Positions 48,717 through 60,007 of a stretch of 64,000 nucleotides of DNA are shown one piece after another; the first letter of the stretch is position 1, and every line of letters begins with the position of its first letter. Origin of the DNA: Paucimonas sp. (GTDB lineage Bacteria; Pseudomonadota; Gammaproteobacteria; Pseudomonadales; Pseudomonadaceae); assembly GCA_031253995.1 (NCBI GenBank), contig JAIRVG010000019.1, positions 1 through 64,000 on the forward strand, read 5' to 3'. The notes below the pieces were generated by a model. That model made no database searches and had not been told where the DNA came from. It saw only the letters and a program-made list of their open reading frames with translations. The position numbers were made by a program, and so were the translations under genes.

Positions 48717-49540
48717 GGCAGGCGCCCCAGGGTGATGCGCTCGTGCGCGTTGAGGTCGAGACGGCTTTCGATCTGCTCGAAGCCGTGCCGGGCCAGCAGC
48801 TCACGCACCGCCGCGGCCTGGTCGTAGCCGTGCTCCAGCAGCAGCCAGCCGCCTTCCACCAGGTGCGCCGGGGCCTCGGCGATGATCTGGCGCAGGTCGT
48901 CCAGGCCATCGTGCCCGGCCACCAGGGCACTGCTCGGCTCGAAGCGCACGTCGCCGGCCACCAGGTGCGGGTCTTCCGCGGCGATGTACGGCGGGTTGCT
49001 GATGATCACATCGAAGCGCTGACCGTCCAGCGCGCTGAACCAGTGGCTGGCCAGCACGCTGACGTTGTCCAGTTGCAGGCGCTGGCGGTTGCGCTCGGCC
49101 AGGGCCACGGCCTCGTCCACGCGATCCACCGCGGTGACCTGCCACTGCCGGCGCTCGCTGGCCAGGGCCAGGGCGATGGCGCCGGTGCCGGTGCCGAGGT
49201 CGAGGACCCGGGCCTGGTCGGCCGGCTGCAACTGCATGGCGGTTTCCACCAGCAGCTCGGTTTCCGGACGCGGGATCAAGGTGTGCGGGGCGACTTCCAG
49301 GTCGAGGTTCCAGAAGCCCTGCTGGCCGAGGATATAGGCCACCGGCTCGCCGGCGCGGCGCCGTTGCAGGTAGTCGGCGAAGGTCTGCGCCGCCTCGCTG
49401 GCGACGATGCGCTCCGGCCAGGTATGCAGGTAGCTGCGGCTCTTGCCGATGGCGGCGGCCAGGAGCAGTTCGGCGTCCAGGCGCGCGGTGGGCGAGTCGG
49501 GAAGCTCCGCGCCGCGGAGCAGGCTGGCGATGATGGTCAT
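48710..49540 (-). CDS. prmC: Release factor glutamine methyltransferase
   Basis: 276 aa; methylates the GGQ glutamine of release factors, fittingly encoded right after prfA. SAM motif VLDLGTGTGAIALALA and the NPPY motif (ISNPPYIAAED) are visible. Its ATG directly adjoins the prfA stop. Confidence 0.95.
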   Translation of the reverse strand: MTIIASLLRGAELPDSPTARLDAELLLAAAIGKSRSYLHTWPERIVASEAAQTFADYLQRRRAGEPVAYILGQQGFWNLDLEVAPHTLIPRPETELLVETAMQLQPADQARVLDLGTGTGAIALALASERRQWQVTAVDRVDEAVALAERNRQRLQLDNVSVLASHWFSALDGQRFDVIISNPPYIAAEDPHLVAGDVRFEPSSALVAGHDGLDDLRQIIAEAPAHLVEGGWLLLEHGYDQAAAVRELLARHGFEQIESRLDLNAHERITLGRLPC

Positions 49541-50623
49541 TTAGTCACCCAGTGCGGCCAGTTGATCGGCCTGGTATTCCGCCAGCAGCGGCTCGATTAC
49601 GGCGTCGACGCCACCCGCCAGGACATCGTCCAGCGAGTACAGGGTCAGGTTGATGCGGTGATCGGTAACCCGGCCCTGTGGATAGTTGTAGGTGCGGATG
49701 CGCTCGGAGCGGTCGCCCGAGCCCACCAGCAGCTTGCGCTCGGAGGCCATGGCGTTCTGTGCGGCGCTGGTCTGCATGTCGTTGAGCTTGGCCGACAGCC
49801 AGGCCATCGCCCGGGCGCGGTTCTTGTGCTGCGAACGCTCTTCCTGGCACTCCACCACGATGCCGGTGGGCAAGTGGGTGATACGGATCGCCGAGTCGGT
49901 CTTGTTCACGTGCTGGCCACCGGCGCCGGAGGCGCGGTAGGTGTCCACCCGCAGGTCGGCCGGGTTGATCTCGATGGCCACCTGCTCGTCCGGCTCCGGC
50001 AGCACCGCCACGGTGCACGCGGAGGTGTGGATACGGCCCTGGGACTCGGTCTCGGGCACGCGCTGCACACGGTGCGCGCCGGACTCGAACTTGAGCTTGG
50101 CATAGACATTCTCGCCCTCGACCCGGGCGATGATTTCCTTGTAGCCGCCATGCTCGCCCTCGCTTTCCGAGAGGATTTCCAGGCGCCAGCCACGCCGCTC
50201 GGCGTAGCGCGAATACATGCGGAACAGGTCGCCGGAGAAGATCGCCGCCTCGTCGCCGCCGGTGCCGGCGCGGATTTCCAGGAACACGTTGCGGCCGTCG
50301 TTGGGGTCCTTGGGCAGGAGCATGCGTTGCAGCTGGTTTTCCAGCTCCTGCAACTGCTCCTTGGCCTCGCGGACTTCTTCCACGGCCATCTCGCGCAGGT
50401 CGGGATCGCTGTCCTTGAGCAGCGCCTGGGCGCCTTCCAGGTCATCCAGCAGCTTGCGCCACTGCGCAAAGGCCGCAGCCACCGGCTCGACCTCGGCGTA
50501 TTCGCGGGAATAGGCGCGGAAGCGGGTCTGGTCGGAAATGACCTCGGCATCGCCGAGCAGGGCGGTCAGTTCCTCGAAGCGGTCCTGGAGGATTTCCAGT
50601 TTGTTCAGCAGCGACGCTTTCAT
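49541..50623 (-). CDS. prfA: Peptide chain release factor 1
   Basis: 360 aa; reads UAA/UAG stop codons. GGQ motif in [15 protein letters not shown] and the codon-recognition region typical of RF1. Start overlaps the hemA stop by 4 bases (ATGA). Confidence 0.97.
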   Translation of the reverse strand: MKASLLNKLEILQDRFEELTALLGDAEVISDQTRFRAYSREYAEVEPVAAAFAQWRKLLDDLEGAQALLKDSDPDLREMAVEEVREAKEQLQELENQLQRMLLPKDPNDGRNVFLEIRAGTGGDEAAIFSGDLFRMYSRYAERRGWRLEILSESEGEHGGYKEIIARVEGENVYAKLKFESGAHRVQRVPETESQGRIHTSACTVAVLPEPDEQVAIEINPADLRVDTYRASGAGGQHVNKTDSAIRITHLPTGIVVECQEERSQHKNRARAMAWLSAKLNDMQTSAAQNAMASERKLLVGSGDRSERIRTYNYPQGRVTDHRINLTLYSLDDVLAGGVDAVIEPLLAEYQADQLAALGD

Positions 50624-51897
50624 TGCGGGGTTTTATCCGTCGGGCCCTCGTTGAGGGCGAAGAGTTCCTGGGCCATGGCCAGCGCATCGAGGCGGCCTTC
50701 GGCAGAGAGCTTTTTCAGTTGCACGCTGGGCGCGTGCAGCAGTTTGTTGGTCAGGCCGCGGGCCAGTTGCAGCAGCACGTCCTCGGCATTGGCACCATTG
50801 GCCAGCAGGCGCTGGGCCTTTTGCAGTTCTTCGTCGCGCAGGCGCTCGCTCTGCTGGCGGTAGGCCTTGAGCACATCCACCGCCGCCAGCTCGCGCAGGC
50901 GCGACATGAAGTCCTCGGCGCCCACCGTGACCAGTTCCTCGGCGGCCTGGGCAGCGCCCTGGCGGCTCTTGAGGTTTTCCGCGACCACGTCGTGGAGGTC
51001 GTCGACGGTATAAAGGTAGACGTCGTCCAGCTCGCCGACCTGCGGCTCGATATCCCGCGGCACGGCGATGTCGACCATGAAGATCGGCTTGTGCCGGCGC
51101 AGTTTCAGCGCGCTTTCCACCGCGCCCTTGCCGAGGATCGGCAACTGGCTGGCGGTGGAACTGATGACGATGTCGCTGTTGACCAGCTCCTGCGGTATGT
51201 CCGCCAGCAGCACGGCGTGGGCACCGAACTGCTCGGCCAGGGTGCTGGCCCGCTCCAGGGTGCGGTTGGCCACGACGATGCGCCGTACGCCCTGCTCGTG
51301 CAGGTGACGGGCGACCAGGGTGATGGTCTCGCCGGCGCCGATCAGCAGGGCCTGGCTGCGGCCGAGGTCGCTGAAGATCTGCTTGGCCAGGCTGACCGCG
51401 GCAAAGGCCACCGACACCGGGTTCTCACCGATGGCAGTATCGGTGCGCACCTGCTTGGCGGCGCTGAAGGTGGCCTGGAACAGGCGCCCGAGCAGCGGGC
51501 CGATGGTGCCCGCCTCGCGGGCCACGGCGTAGGCCGACTTCATCTGGCCGAGGATCTGCGGCTCGCCGAGCACCAGCGAGTCGAGCCCGGAGGCGACCCG
51601 CATCATGTGCCGGACCGCATCATGGTCCTCGTGGATGTAGGCACTGGCGCGCAGTTCGTCGATGCTCAACTGGTGATAATCGGCCAGCCAGCGCAAAACG
51701 CTGTCCGCCGCCAGGTGGTCCTGCTCGATGTACAGTTCGCTGCGGTTGCAGGTCGAAAGGATCGCGGCTTCGCGGCTGGCGGTCAGTCGGCAGAGCTGCT
51801 GCAAGGCTTCGACCAGCTGCTCGGGGGTAAACGCCACGCGCTCGCGTACGTCTACCGAGGCAGTCTTATGGTTGATACCGAGGGCAAGAAAGGCCAT
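50620..51897 (-). CDS. hemA: Glutamyl-tRNA reductase
   Basis: 425 aa; first committed step of heme synthesis by the C5 pathway. Catalytic cysteine in [10 protein letters not shown], the NADP motif ([16 protein letters not shown]), and ANRTLERA. First gene of the minus-strand unit, divergent from the TPR lipoprotein gene. Confidence 0.96.
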   Translation of the reverse strand: MAFLALGINHKTASVDVRERVAFTPEQLVEALQQLCRLTASREAAILSTCNRSELYIEQDHLAADSVLRWLADYHQLSIDELRASAYIHEDHDAVRHMMRVASGLDSLVLGEPQILGQMKSAYAVAREAGTIGPLLGRLFQATFSAAKQVRTDTAIGENPVSVAFAAVSLAKQIFSDLGRSQALLIGAGETITLVARHLHEQGVRRIVVANRTLERASTLAEQFGAHAVLLADIPQELVNSDIVISSTASQLPILGKGAVESALKLRRHKPIFMVDIAVPRDIEPQVGELDDVYLYTVDDLHDVVAENLKSRQGAAQAAEELVTVGAEDFMSRLRELAAVDVLKAYRQQSERLRDEELQKAQRLLANGANAEDVLLQLARGLTNKLLHAPSVQLKKLSAEGRLDALAMAQELFALNEGPTDKTPQ

Positions 51898-52074
51898 TCA
51901 AGGTCGCTGGTTGTGACGTGAAGCCGATAATTGTCCTACTTCGCTGGATCGAGAACAACCACCGCTCGCGATTGTCTCTATAGACTGTATCCATCAACCC
52001 CATCGCGAGTGGGTTTGCCATGATGCTTGTGTCATGATGGCCCGACCGCAGGTTAGCCGCTCAAAATCCTCATT

Positions 52075-53814
52075 ATGAATAGATCTTCCGCGTTGCTTCT
52101 CGCTCTTGCCCTGCTCCAGGGGTGCCAGGCCCTGCCAGGCGCCCGGGATGCCACGACGACGCCCGCCGGGCAGCAGGCCGCCGCGCCGGCCGCCACGCCT
52201 GCGGCGCCGACGGTCTATGGCTCGTTCACCCAGGACACCCTGTACAGCCTGCTGGTGGCGGAAATCGCCGGGCAGCGCAATCGCTTCGACATCGCCCTGG
52301 ACAACTACGTGGCCCAGGCCGAGAAGACCCAGGACGCGGCGATCTCCGAGCGCGCCTTCCGCATCGCCGAGTACCTCGGTGCCGACCAGTCGGCGCTGGA
52401 CACCTCGCTGCTGTGGGCGAAGAACGACCCGGACAACATCGACGCCCAGCGCGCCGCGGCCATCCAGCTGGCCCGCGCCGGGCGCTACGACGACTCCATG
52501 AGCTACATGGAGAAGGTCCTGCAGGGCCAGGGCGACACCCATTTCGACTTCCTCGCCCTGTCTGCCGCGGAAACCGACCAGGACACCCGCGACGGCCTGC
52601 AGAAGAGTTTCGACCGCCTGCTGCAGAAATACCCCGACAACAGCCAGCTGGTGTTCGGCAAGGCCCTGCTCCTGCAACAGGACGGCAAGTCCGAGGAGTC
52701 CCTGGCCCTGCTCGAAGCCCAGCCGCCGAAGAACGACAGCGAGATCGCCCCGATCCTCCTGCGCGCACGCCTGCTGCAGAGCCTGGACCGCGGCTCCGAA
52801 GCACTGCCGCTGCTGCGCAAGAGCATCGAGCGCAACCCCGACGACAAGCGCCTGCGCCTGACCTACGCGCGCATGCTGGTGGAGCAGGACCGGATCGACG
52901 ATGCCAAGGTCGAGTTCGCCAGCCTGCTTCAGCAATATCCGGACGACGACGAACTGCGCTATTCCCTGGCCCTGGTCAGCCTGGAAGCCAAGGCCTATGA
53001 CGAAGCCGCCGGCTACCTGCAGGACCTGATCGACCGTGACAGCCACGTCGACGCCGCCCACCTCAACCTCGGCCGCATCCGCGAGGAGCGCAACGACCCC
53101 GAAGGCGCGCTGACCGAGTACGCCCAGGTCGGCCCGGGCAACGACTACCTTGCCGCGCAACTGCGCCAGGCCGACATCCTCATCGCCAACGGCCGTACCG
53201 ACGAAGCCCTGCGCCGCCTCGACCAGGCCCGCGACAGCCAGCCCGACTACGCCATCCAGCTGTACCTGATCGAAGCCGAGACCCTGGGCAACAACAAGAA
53301 GGACGACCAGGCGCTGCGGGTCCTGGAAAATGCCATCAAGCAGTACCCGGACGACCTCAACCTGCTCTATACCCGCGCCATGCTCGCCGAGAAGCGCGAC
53401 GATCTGCCGCAGATGGAAAAGGACCTGCGCAGCATCATCGCCCGCGAGCCGGAAAACGCCATGGCCCTCAATGCCCTCGGCTACACCCTGGCCGACCGCA
53501 CCACCCGCTACGCCGAAGCCAAGCAGCTGATCGAGAAGGCCCACCTGCTCACCCCGGAAGACCCTGCCGTGCTCGACAGCCTCGGCTGGGTCAACTACCG
53601 CCTGGGCAACCTCGACGAGGCCGAGCGCCTGCTGCGCCGTGCCCTGGAGCGTTTCCCCGACCACGAGGTCGCCGCGCACCTGGGCGAAGTGCTCTGGGCC
53701 AACGGCAAGAAACGCGAAGCCCGCCAGGTCTGGGCCAAGGCCTTCGAAGCCCAGCCCGACAGCCCCATCCTGCGCAAGACCGTCCTGCGCCTGACCGGAT
53801 CCGAGACCCTTTAA
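52075..53814 (+). CDS. Tetratricopeptide repeat lipoprotein
   Basis: 579 aa with a lipobox signal ([11 protein letters not shown]), so an envelope lipoprotein, followed by an Ala/Pro linker and a chain of TPR helices through most of the length ([28 protein letters not shown]). PA4667-like by position. Probably a protein-protein scaffold at the outer membrane; partner unknown. lolB starts 4 bases after it. Confidence 0.88.
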   Translation: MNRSSALLLALALLQGCQALPGARDATTTPAGQQAAAPAATPAAPTVYGSFTQDTLYSLLVAEIAGQRNRFDIALDNYVAQAEKTQDAAISERAFRIAEYLGADQSALDTSLLWAKNDPDNIDAQRAAAIQLARAGRYDDSMSYMEKVLQGQGDTHFDFLALSAAETDQDTRDGLQKSFDRLLQKYPDNSQLVFGKALLLQQDGKSEESLALLEAQPPKNDSEIAPILLRARLLQSLDRGSEALPLLRKSIERNPDDKRLRLTYARMLVEQDRIDDAKVEFASLLQQYPDDDELRYSLALVSLEAKAYDEAAGYLQDLIDRDSHVDAAHLNLGRIREERNDPEGALTEYAQVGPGNDYLAAQLRQADILIANGRTDEALRRLDQARDSQPDYAIQLYLIEAETLGNNKKDDQALRVLENAIKQYPDDLNLLYTRAMLAEKRDDLPQMEKDLRSIIAREPENAMALNALGYTLADRTTRYAEAKQLIEKAHLLTPEDPAVLDSLGWVNYRLGNLDEAERLLRRALERFPDHEVAAHLGEVLWANGKKREARQVWAKAFEAQPDSPILRKTVLRLTGSETL

Positions 53815-53818
53815 GCCT

Positions 53819-54436
53819 ATGTTCCTGCGCCACGTCATCACCTTCAGCCTGATCGCCCTGCTCGCCGGTTGCGCCGGCTTCGGATCGAAAGAAGCCGTCC
53901 AGGGCCAGGGCAGCCCGCAACTGTGGAAAGAGCACAAGCAGCAGTTGAGCACCCTCGACGGCTGGCAGATCAACGGCAAGGTCGGCATCCGCGCGCCGAC
54001 AGACTCCGGCAGCGGCACCCTGGTCTGGCTGCAACGCCAGGACTACTACGACCTCCGCCTGTCCGGCCCGCTGGGCCGCGGCGCCGCACGGCTGACCGGG
54101 CGCCCGGGCAACGTGGTACTGGAAGTGGCCAACCAGGGCCGCTTCGAGGCGCCGACCCCGGAAGTGTTGCTGGCCGAGCAACTGGGCTGGGAATTGCCGG
54201 TGTCGCACCTGGTCTGGTGGGTCCGCGGCCTGCCCGCGCCGGACAGCAAGAGCAAGCTGACCCTCGACGGCGACAGCCGCCTGGCCAGTCTCGAACAGGA
54301 CGGCTGGCAGGTCGAATACACCCGCTACACCGAGCAGAACGGCTACTGGCTGCCCGAGCGCATGAAGCTGCACGGCCAGGACCTGGACGTGACCGTGGTC
54401 CTCAAGGAATGGCAACCACGCCAGCTGGGCCACTGA
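53819..54436 (+). CDS. lolB: Outer-membrane lipoprotein insertion protein
   Basis: 205 aa. Lipobox LLAGC at about 14-18; the rest matches LolB, the outer-membrane receptor that takes lipoproteins from LolA and inserts them ([29 protein letters not shown]). One base separates its stop from the ispE start. Confidence 0.94.
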   Translation: MFLRHVITFSLIALLAGCAGFGSKEAVQGQGSPQLWKEHKQQLSTLDGWQINGKVGIRAPTDSGSGTLVWLQRQDYYDLRLSGPLGRGAARLTGRPGNVVLEVANQGRFEAPTPEVLLAEQLGWELPVSHLVWWVRGLPAPDSKSKLTLDGDSRLASLEQDGWQVEYTRYTEQNGYWLPERMKLHGQDLDVTVVLKEWQPRQLGH

Positions 54437-54437
54437 C

Positions 54438-55286
54438 ATGAGCGCCACCCTGACCCTGCCGGCCCCGGCCAAGCTCAACCTGATGCTGCATATCCTCGGC
54501 CGTCGTGCCGATGGCTATCACGAGCTGCAAACCCTCTTCCAGTTCCTCGACCACGGCGACGAACTGGGCTTCGCCCCGCGCGAAGACGGGGAAATCCGCC
54601 TGGTCACCGAGATCCCCGGCGTCCCCCACGACAGCAACCTGATCGTCCGCGCCGCACGCAAGCTGCAACAATTGACCGGCACCTCGCAGGGCGCCGACAT
54701 CTGGCTGCACAAGGTGCTGCCCATGGGCGGCGGCATCGGCGGCGGCAGTTCGGATGCCGCCACCACCCTGCTCGGCCTCGATCACCTGTGGAACACCGGT
54801 TGCTCCGAAGACCAGCTGGCCGAACTGGGCCTGAGCCTGGGCGCCGACGTGCCGGTGTTCGTCCGCGGCCATGCGGCGTTCGCCGAGGGCGTGGGGGAAA
54901 AGCTCACCCCGGTCGACCCGCACGAGCCCTGGTACGTCGTGCTGGTACCGCAAGTCGCTGTAAGTACGGCAGAAATTTTTTCGCATCCTTTGTTGACACG
55001 TAATTCAAAGCCCATTAAAGTGCGCCCCGTTCCCGAGGGAAACAGTCGAAATGACTGTCAAGCGGTAGTCGAGCAAAGTTACCCAGAAGTACGTAACGCT
55101 TTGAATTTGCTAGGCAAATTCACTGAAGCAAGACTCACCGGCACTGGAAGTTGTGTGTTTGGGGCCTTCCCAGACAAAGCTGAAGCTGATAAAGTTTTGG
55201 CCCTTCTTGCAGAGACCCAAACAGGGTTCGTGGCAAAGGGAAGCAATGTTTCGATGTTGCATCGCAAGTTACGAAGTCTGCGCTAG
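54438..55286 (+). CDS. ispE: 4-diphosphocytidyl-2-C-methyl-D-erythritol kinase
   Basis: 282-aa GHMP-family kinase of the MEP isoprenoid pathway. N-terminal [20 protein letters not shown] and the ATP motif [15 protein letters not shown] are typical. The protein looks intact, but codon use changes sharply at about 54960: before it most codons end in G or C (34 of the first 40), after it only 46 of 108 do, with rare codons such as AGA, CTA, TTA and CGA. See findings. Confidence 0.96.
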   Translation: MSATLTLPAPAKLNLMLHILGRRADGYHELQTLFQFLDHGDELGFAPREDGEIRLVTEIPGVPHDSNLIVRAARKLQQLTGTSQGADIWLHKVLPMGGGIGGGSSDAATTLLGLDHLWNTGCSEDQLAELGLSLGADVPVFVRGHAAFAEGVGEKLTPVDPHEPWYVVLVPQVAVSTAEIFSHPLLTRNSKPIKVRPVPEGNSRNDCQAVVEQSYPEVRNALNLLGKFTEARLTGTGSCVFGAFPDKAEADKVLALLAETQTGFVAKGSNVSMLHRKLRSLR

Positions 55287-55320
55287 GAATCGAGTACCAG
55301 GTACTCGCAGCAACAGATAC

Positions 55321-55395
55321 AGGGGCGTCGCCAAGCGGTAAGGCAGCAGGTTTTGATCCTGCCATGCGTTGGTTCGAATCCAGCCGCCCCTGCCA
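55321..55395 (+). tRNA. tRNA-Gln (anticodon TTG)
   Basis: 75 nt with encoded CCA. Acceptor AGGGGCG pairs with CGCCCCT; the anticodon stem GCAGG/CCTGC encloses loop TTTTGAT with TTG at 55353-55355; T-arm GGTTCGAATCC is visible. Its place between ispE and prs is the usual one in Pseudomonas. Confidence 0.97.
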
Positions 55396-55443
55396 TTTTC
55401 CTTATACTCATCCAGGTATACCCTCAGCCTTCAGGTACTGCGC

Positions 55444-56385
55444 GTGTCCAAGATGATGGTCTTTACGGGGAACGCCAACCCCGATCTGGCTCGGCGTGTC
55501 GTACGTCAGCTGCATATCCCACTGGGTGATGTTTCTGTCGGCAAGTTCTCCGACGGCGAAATCAGCACTGAGATTAATGAAAACGTCCGCGGTAAGGACG
55601 TCTTTATCATTCAGCCGACTTGCGCGCCAACCAACGATAACCTGATGGAACTGGTAGTGATGGCCGATGCCTTCCGCCGCTCCTCAGCGTCCCGAATCAC
55701 CGCTGTGATTCCTTACTTCGGATATGCCCGCCAGGACCGCCGTCCGCGTTCGGCGCGTGTTGCCATCAGCGCCAAAGTCGTCGCTGACATGCTCACCGTC
55801 GTCGGGATCGACCGTGTACTCACCGTCGACCTGCACGCTGACCAGATCCAGGGGTTCTTCGATATTCCGGTAGATAACATCTACGGCTCCCCCGTTCTGG
55901 TGGATGACATCGAAGACCAGCGTTTCGAGAACCTGATGATCGTCTCCCCGGACATCGGTGGTGTCGTGCGTGCACGTGCCGTCGCCAAGTCCCTGGGGGT
56001 CGACCTGGGTATCATCGACAAACGCCGCGAGAAGGCCAATCACTCCGAAGTGATGCACATCATCGGTGATGTCGAAGGACGTACCTGCATTCTCGTCGAC
56101 GATATGGTCGATACCGCCGGCACCCTGTGCCACGCGGCCAAGGCCCTGAAAGAACACGGCGCTGCCAAGGTTTACGCCTACTGCACGCACCCTGTACTCT
56201 CCGGTCGCGCGATCGAGAACATCGAGAATTCCGTGCTCGACGAGCTGGTGGTGACCAACACCATCCCGCTGTCCGCCGCTGCACAAGCCTGTGACCGTAT
56301 CCGTCAACTGGATATCGCACCGGTCGTCGCCGAAGCGGTCCGCCGCATCAGCAACGAAGAATCGATCAGCGCGATGTTCCGCTGA
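55444..56385 (+). CDS. prs: Ribose-phosphate pyrophosphokinase
   Basis: 313 aa; makes PRPP, used by hpt and upp elsewhere in the window. PRPP-loop [14 protein letters not shown], the ATP-binding [10 protein letters not shown] and FGYARQD motifs are clear. The start is GTG at 55444 ([14 protein letters not shown] is the family N-terminus); the frame opens earlier, inside the tRNA. Strong terminator follows. Confidence 0.96.
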   Translation: MSKMMVFTGNANPDLARRVVRQLHIPLGDVSVGKFSDGEISTEINENVRGKDVFIIQPTCAPTNDNLMELVVMADAFRRSSASRITAVIPYFGYARQDRRPRSARVAISAKVVADMLTVVGIDRVLTVDLHADQIQGFFDIPVDNIYGSPVLVDDIEDQRFENLMIVSPDIGGVVRARAVAKSLGVDLGIIDKRREKANHSEVMHIIGDVEGRTCILVDDMVDTAGTLCHAAKALKEHGAAKVYAYCTHPVLSGRAIENIENSVLDELVVTNTIPLSAAAQACDRIRQLDIAPVVAEAVRRISNEESISAMFR

Positions 56386-56420
56386 GGCGCAAGCCCGGCG
56401 AACCTCCGTTGACGTAAAGC

Positions 56421-56459
56421 GCCCCGCCCCAACACCTGTTGTTGGGGCGGGGCTTTTTT
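56421..56459 (+). terminator. Terminator of prs
   Basis: 14-bp stem GCCCCGCCCCAACA / TGTTGGGGCGGGGC with a 5-nt loop and six Ts. Confidence 0.92.
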
Positions 56460-56522
56460 GCCCTCTCCGCTTCGGCATTGGTCGCAAGTGCCTTACGGAG
56501 CCGGCTATTTTGGAGATACAAA

Positions 56523-57119
56523 ATGACTGATTTCATCCTGAACGCCCAAGCGCGTACTGACCTGGGGAAAGGTGCGAGCCGCCGCCTGCGTCATGCCGCC
56601 AGCACCCCTGCCGTTATCTACGGTGGTGACAAGGCTGCTGAATCCGTGACCATCCTGGCCAAGGAAATCACCAAGCTGTTCGAAAACGAAGCTGCCTTCA
56701 GCCACGTGATCGAGCTGAACGTCGACGGCGCCAAGCAAAACGTCATCGTCAAGGCCCTGCAGCGTCACCCAGCCAAGCAGTTCATCATGCACGCCGACTT
56801 CGTTCGCGTCGTAGCTGGCCAGAAACTGACCGCCAAGGTACCGGTTCACTTCGTCAACGAAGAAGCCCCGGTCAAGAAAGGCGGCGAGATCTCCCACGTA
56901 GAAAACGAGATCGAAGTTTCCTGCGAAGCCAAGGACCTGCCTGAGTTCATCGAAGTCGACCTGGCCAACGCCGAAATCGGCACCATCATCCACCTGTCGG
57001 ACCTGAAAGCTCCGAAAGGCGTAGAGTTCGTCGCTCTGGCCCACGGTGATGACAAGGCCGTTGCCAACGTCCACGCTCCGCGCGTTGCTCCAGAAGCTGA
57101 AGAAGGCGCTGCCGAGTAA
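56523..57119 (+). CDS. rplY: 50S ribosomal protein L25/Ctc
   Basis: 198-aa L25 of the long Ctc type: N-terminal 5S-rRNA-binding domain ([17 protein letters not shown]) plus the C-terminal TL5 extension, acidic at the end. TTGGAG precedes ATG 56523. Confidence 0.95.
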   Translation: MTDFILNAQARTDLGKGASRRLRHAASTPAVIYGGDKAAESVTILAKEITKLFENEAAFSHVIELNVDGAKQNVIVKALQRHPAKQFIMHADFVRVVAGQKLTAKVPVHFVNEEAPVKKGGEISHVENEIEVSCEAKDLPEFIEVDLANAEIGTIIHLSDLKAPKGVEFVALAHGDDKAVANVHAPRVAPEAEEGAAE

Positions 57120-57195
57120 TCCACTCGGTTCGCCGGTGTTGCCCGGGTGGCGGTGATTGCGCCGCCACCCCCAACTCCAAGGAAGAGCCCCTGAC

Positions 57196-57780
57196 GTGAC
57201 CGCCATCCAGTTGATCGTCGGCCTGGGAAATCCAGGCCCCGAGTACGAACAGACCCGGCATAACGCAGGGGCTCTTTTCGTTGAACGCATCGCCAGCGCC
57301 CAGCGCGTCAACCTGACCGCTGACCGCAAGTATTTCGGCCTGACGGCAAAATTCAGCCATCAGGGCCAAGACGTTCGCCTGTTGATCCCCACCACCTACA
57401 TGAACCGCAGCGGCCAGTCCGTTGCCGCTCTGGCCAATTTCTTCCGAATCGAGCCGGATGCCATCCTGGTGGCCCACGACGAACTCGACCTGCCCCCCGG
57501 CGTCGCCAAGCTCAAGAAGGGCGGCGGCCATGGCGGGCACAACGGCCTGCGCGACATCATCGCGCAGCTCGGCAACAAGAACGACTTTCACCGTCTGCGG
57601 CTTGGCATCGGCCACCCGGGTGATGCCAAGCTGGTGTCCAACTTCGTCCTGGGCAAGGCGCCGCGCGCCGAGCAGGAGAAGCTCGACGCCAGCATCGATT
57701 TTGCCCTCGGCGTGCTGCCGGACATCCTCGCCGGCGAATGGGCGCGTGCGATGAGAGAGCTGCACAGCCAGAAGGCCTGA
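57196..57780 (+). CDS. pth: Peptidyl-tRNA hydrolase
   Basis: 194 aa; recycles peptidyl-tRNAs. [20 protein letters not shown] with catalytic His, and the HDELDLPPG and GHNGLRDI motifs. GTG start at 57196 with AGGAAGAG upstream; no ATG fits the conserved N-terminus. Confidence 0.95.
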   Translation: MTAIQLIVGLGNPGPEYEQTRHNAGALFVERIASAQRVNLTADRKYFGLTAKFSHQGQDVRLLIPTTYMNRSGQSVAALANFFRIEPDAILVAHDELDLPPGVAKLKKGGGHGGHNGLRDIIAQLGNKNDFHRLRLGIGHPGDAKLVSNFVLGKAPRAEQEKLDASIDFALGVLPDILAGEWARAMRELHSQKA

Positions 57781-57801
57781 CTTCACGAAGAGGGATTCAC
57801 C

Positions 57802-58902
57802 ATGGGATTCAATTGCGGCATCGTCGGCCTGCCCAACGTCGGCAAGTCCACCCTGTTCAACGCCTTGACCAAATCCGGTATCGCGGCTGAGAACTTCCCC
57901 TTCTGCACCATCGAGCCGAACCGCGGCATCGTGCCGATGCCCGATGCGCGCCTGGACGCCCTGGCCGCCCTCGTCAAGCCGCAGCGCATCCTGCCGACCA
58001 CCATGGAATTCGTCGACATCGCCGGCCTGGTGGCGGGCGCGTCCAAGGGTGAAGGCCTGGGCAACAAGTTCCTCGCCAACATCCGCGAGACCGACGCCAT
58101 CGCCCACGTGGTGCGCTGCTTCGAAGACGAGAACGTGATCCACGTTTCCAACAGCGTCGACCCCAAGCGTGACATCGAGATCATCGACCTGGAACTGATC
58201 TTCGCCGACCTCGACAGCTGCGAGAAGCAACTGCAGAAGGTTGCGCGCAACGCCAAGGGCGGCGACAAGGAAGCCCTGGCGCAGAAGGCCATCCTGGAAA
58301 AACTGATCCCGCACTTCACCGAAGGCAAGCCGGCGCGCAGCCTGATGAAGAACATGGGTGACGACGAGAAGGCCGTGATCCGCGGCTTCCACCTGCTCAC
58401 CAGCAAGCCGGTGATGTACATCGCCAACGTTGCCGAAGACGGCTTCGACAACAACCCGCACCTGGACGTGGTGCGTGCCATCGCCGAAGAAGAAGGCGCG
58501 GTGGTGGTGCCGGTGTGCAACAAGATCGAAGCGGAAATCGCCGAGCTGGACGAAGGCGAAGAGAAGGACATGTTCCTCGAAGCCCTGGGCCTCGAAGAGC
58601 CGGGCCTGAACCGCGTGATCCGCGCCGGCTACGCTCTGCTCAACCTGCAGACCTACTTCACTGCCGGCGTGCAGGAAGTCCGCGCCTGGACCGTCCGCGT
58701 CGGCGCCACCGCGCCACAGGCTGCCGGCGTGATCCACACCGACTTCGAAAAAGGCTTCATCCGCGCCGAAGTGGTCGCCTACGACGACTTCATCCAGTTC
58801 AAGGGTGAAGGCGGCGCGAAGGAAGCCGGCAAATGGCGTCTGGAAGGCAAGGAATACATCGTCAAGGACGGTGATGTGATGCACTTCCGTTTCAACGTCT
58901 GA
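57802..58902 (+). CDS. ychF: Redox-regulated ATPase YchF
   Basis: 366-aa OBG-family P-loop protein. [14 protein letters not shown] (G1), DIAGLV-type G3, and NKIE where GTPases have NKxD, the change that gives YchF ATP preference. C-terminal TGS domain. Ends the conserved block; a strong terminator follows. Confidence 0.95.
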   Translation: MGFNCGIVGLPNVGKSTLFNALTKSGIAAENFPFCTIEPNRGIVPMPDARLDALAALVKPQRILPTTMEFVDIAGLVAGASKGEGLGNKFLANIRETDAIAHVVRCFEDENVIHVSNSVDPKRDIEIIDLELIFADLDSCEKQLQKVARNAKGGDKEALAQKAILEKLIPHFTEGKPARSLMKNMGDDEKAVIRGFHLLTSKPVMYIANVAEDGFDNNPHLDVVRAIAEEEGAVVVPVCNKIEAEIAELDEGEEKDMFLEALGLEEPGLNRVIRAGYALLNLQTYFTAGVQEVRAWTVRVGATAPQAAGVIHTDFEKGFIRAEVVAYDDFIQFKGEGGAKEAGKWRLEGKEYIVKDGDVMHFRFNV

Positions 58903-58925
58903 TCCCGCCCCTGGCGACACCCCAA

Positions 58926-58964
58926 CCCCCTCGATGCCCCGTGCGTCGAGGGGGTTTTCTTTTG
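58926..58964 (+). terminator. Terminator of pth-ychF
   Basis: CCCCCTCGA / TCGAGGGGG stem followed by TTTTCTTTT. It separates the housekeeping block from the GTPase operon, implying an independent promoter for the latter. Confidence 0.9.
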
Positions 58965-59124
58965 CCGGTCAGTCGAAGAGCAGCAAGGGCTTCACGGTTG
59001 ACCAGCACGCCCCGCTGAAAGTCTGACTGCATAACTTCATAGCCATATGACATCATTGGGCACAACGTGTGAAAACCGTCGACGGCGTCTGGCGGGCTGC
59101 ACAGATGACAGGAGGATGGAACTG

Positions 59125-59991
59125 ATGGATCGAGCACCCCATATCGAAGCGCTGGAGGCTGAGTACCAGCAGCTTCTCAAGCAGCGCAACAGCGAATCCC
59201 CGGCCAAGCCACGCATTACCGCGTGGGGACTGGTCAAGGCCGGCAAGAGCTCTTTGCTCAACATGCTCAGCGGACATGCCTGCGACGAGCATTTCAAGAC
59301 CGATGTGGTGCGCATGACACGTACCAACCAGGCGCTGGAGTTGGACGACTATGTGCTCGTCGACACCCCCGGGCTGGGCATCGACGACGAGGATTCCCAG
59401 GAGGCCCTGAAGGGACTGGATGAAACCGACGTGGTGCTCTTCGTCCATGCGCCGCCAGGCGAGCTCGACGAGGAAGAAGTCGCCCTGCTCGACAGGCTGC
59501 GGGACACCTTCGGCAATGATGTCGGCGAACGCGTGGTCCTGGTCCTGAGCCTGCTGGACAAGTTCCAGGACGGCGACATGGCGCAGATCCGCGAGAAGAT
59601 CGAGCGCCAGGCGCTGATCCACCTGGGCACGGTGCCGGAGTGCTTCGTGGTCTCCAGTACCCGTTACCGGAGCGGCGTGGAAAAGGACAAGGAAGGGCTG
59701 CGCACCAAGAGCGGCGTTCCCGCCCTCGACACCCATCTGCGTCACCTCGCCAAAGGCATCCGCCATTCGCTGGAAACGCTTCGCCAGAAGCGTCTGGCCC
59801 AGCGTGCGCAGGCACTCTGCGCGCGCATCGACGCGGCGATCGCCGAGGACGTCGCCCTGATCGAACGCGTCGCCCAGCCTTATGCGCAGAAAGCCGAGGC
59901 CTTCGTCGATCTGGTCGCCATCGCCCGGAAAACCTTCAAGACCCATACCGACGAAATCCAGAAGGCCAAGGAAAAACTCGCCAGCCTTTAA
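59125..59991 (+). CDS. Era-like GTPase, first gene of GTPase operon
   Basis: 288 aa. P-loop GLVKAGKS (35-42), DTPG (80-83), hydrophobic strands VVLFVHAP and VVLVLSLL as in Ras-like folds, and G5-like VSSTR (176-180). The base-specificity motif is odd: SLLDKF (about 142-147) instead of NKxD. The C-terminal 90 residues are helical and charged. ATG 59125 has AGGAGG nine bases upstream; ATG 59116 lies directly on that site and is rejected. The fold class is clear, the role is not known; see the operon finding. Confidence 0.82.
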   Translation: MDRAPHIEALEAEYQQLLKQRNSESPAKPRITAWGLVKAGKSSLLNMLSGHACDEHFKTDVVRMTRTNQALELDDYVLVDTPGLGIDDEDSQEALKGLDETDVVLFVHAPPGELDEEEVALLDRLRDTFGNDVGERVVLVLSLLDKFQDGDMAQIREKIERQALIHLGTVPECFVVSSTRYRSGVEKDKEGLRTKSGVPALDTHLRHLAKGIRHSLETLRQKRLAQRAQALCARIDAAIAEDVALIERVAQPYAQKAEAFVDLVAIARKTFKTHTDEIQKAKEKLASL

Positions 59992-60007
59992 GTCAAGGAG
60001 ACTTGCA

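Noticed and set aside
52122..53000. Frame overlapping the TPR lipoprotein gene
   Set aside because: Shadow in another frame of the well-supported lipoprotein gene.
58965..59124. Promoter for the GTPase operon
   Set aside because: TTGACC at 58998-59003 is a tempting -35 but no -10 stands at proper distance; not called.
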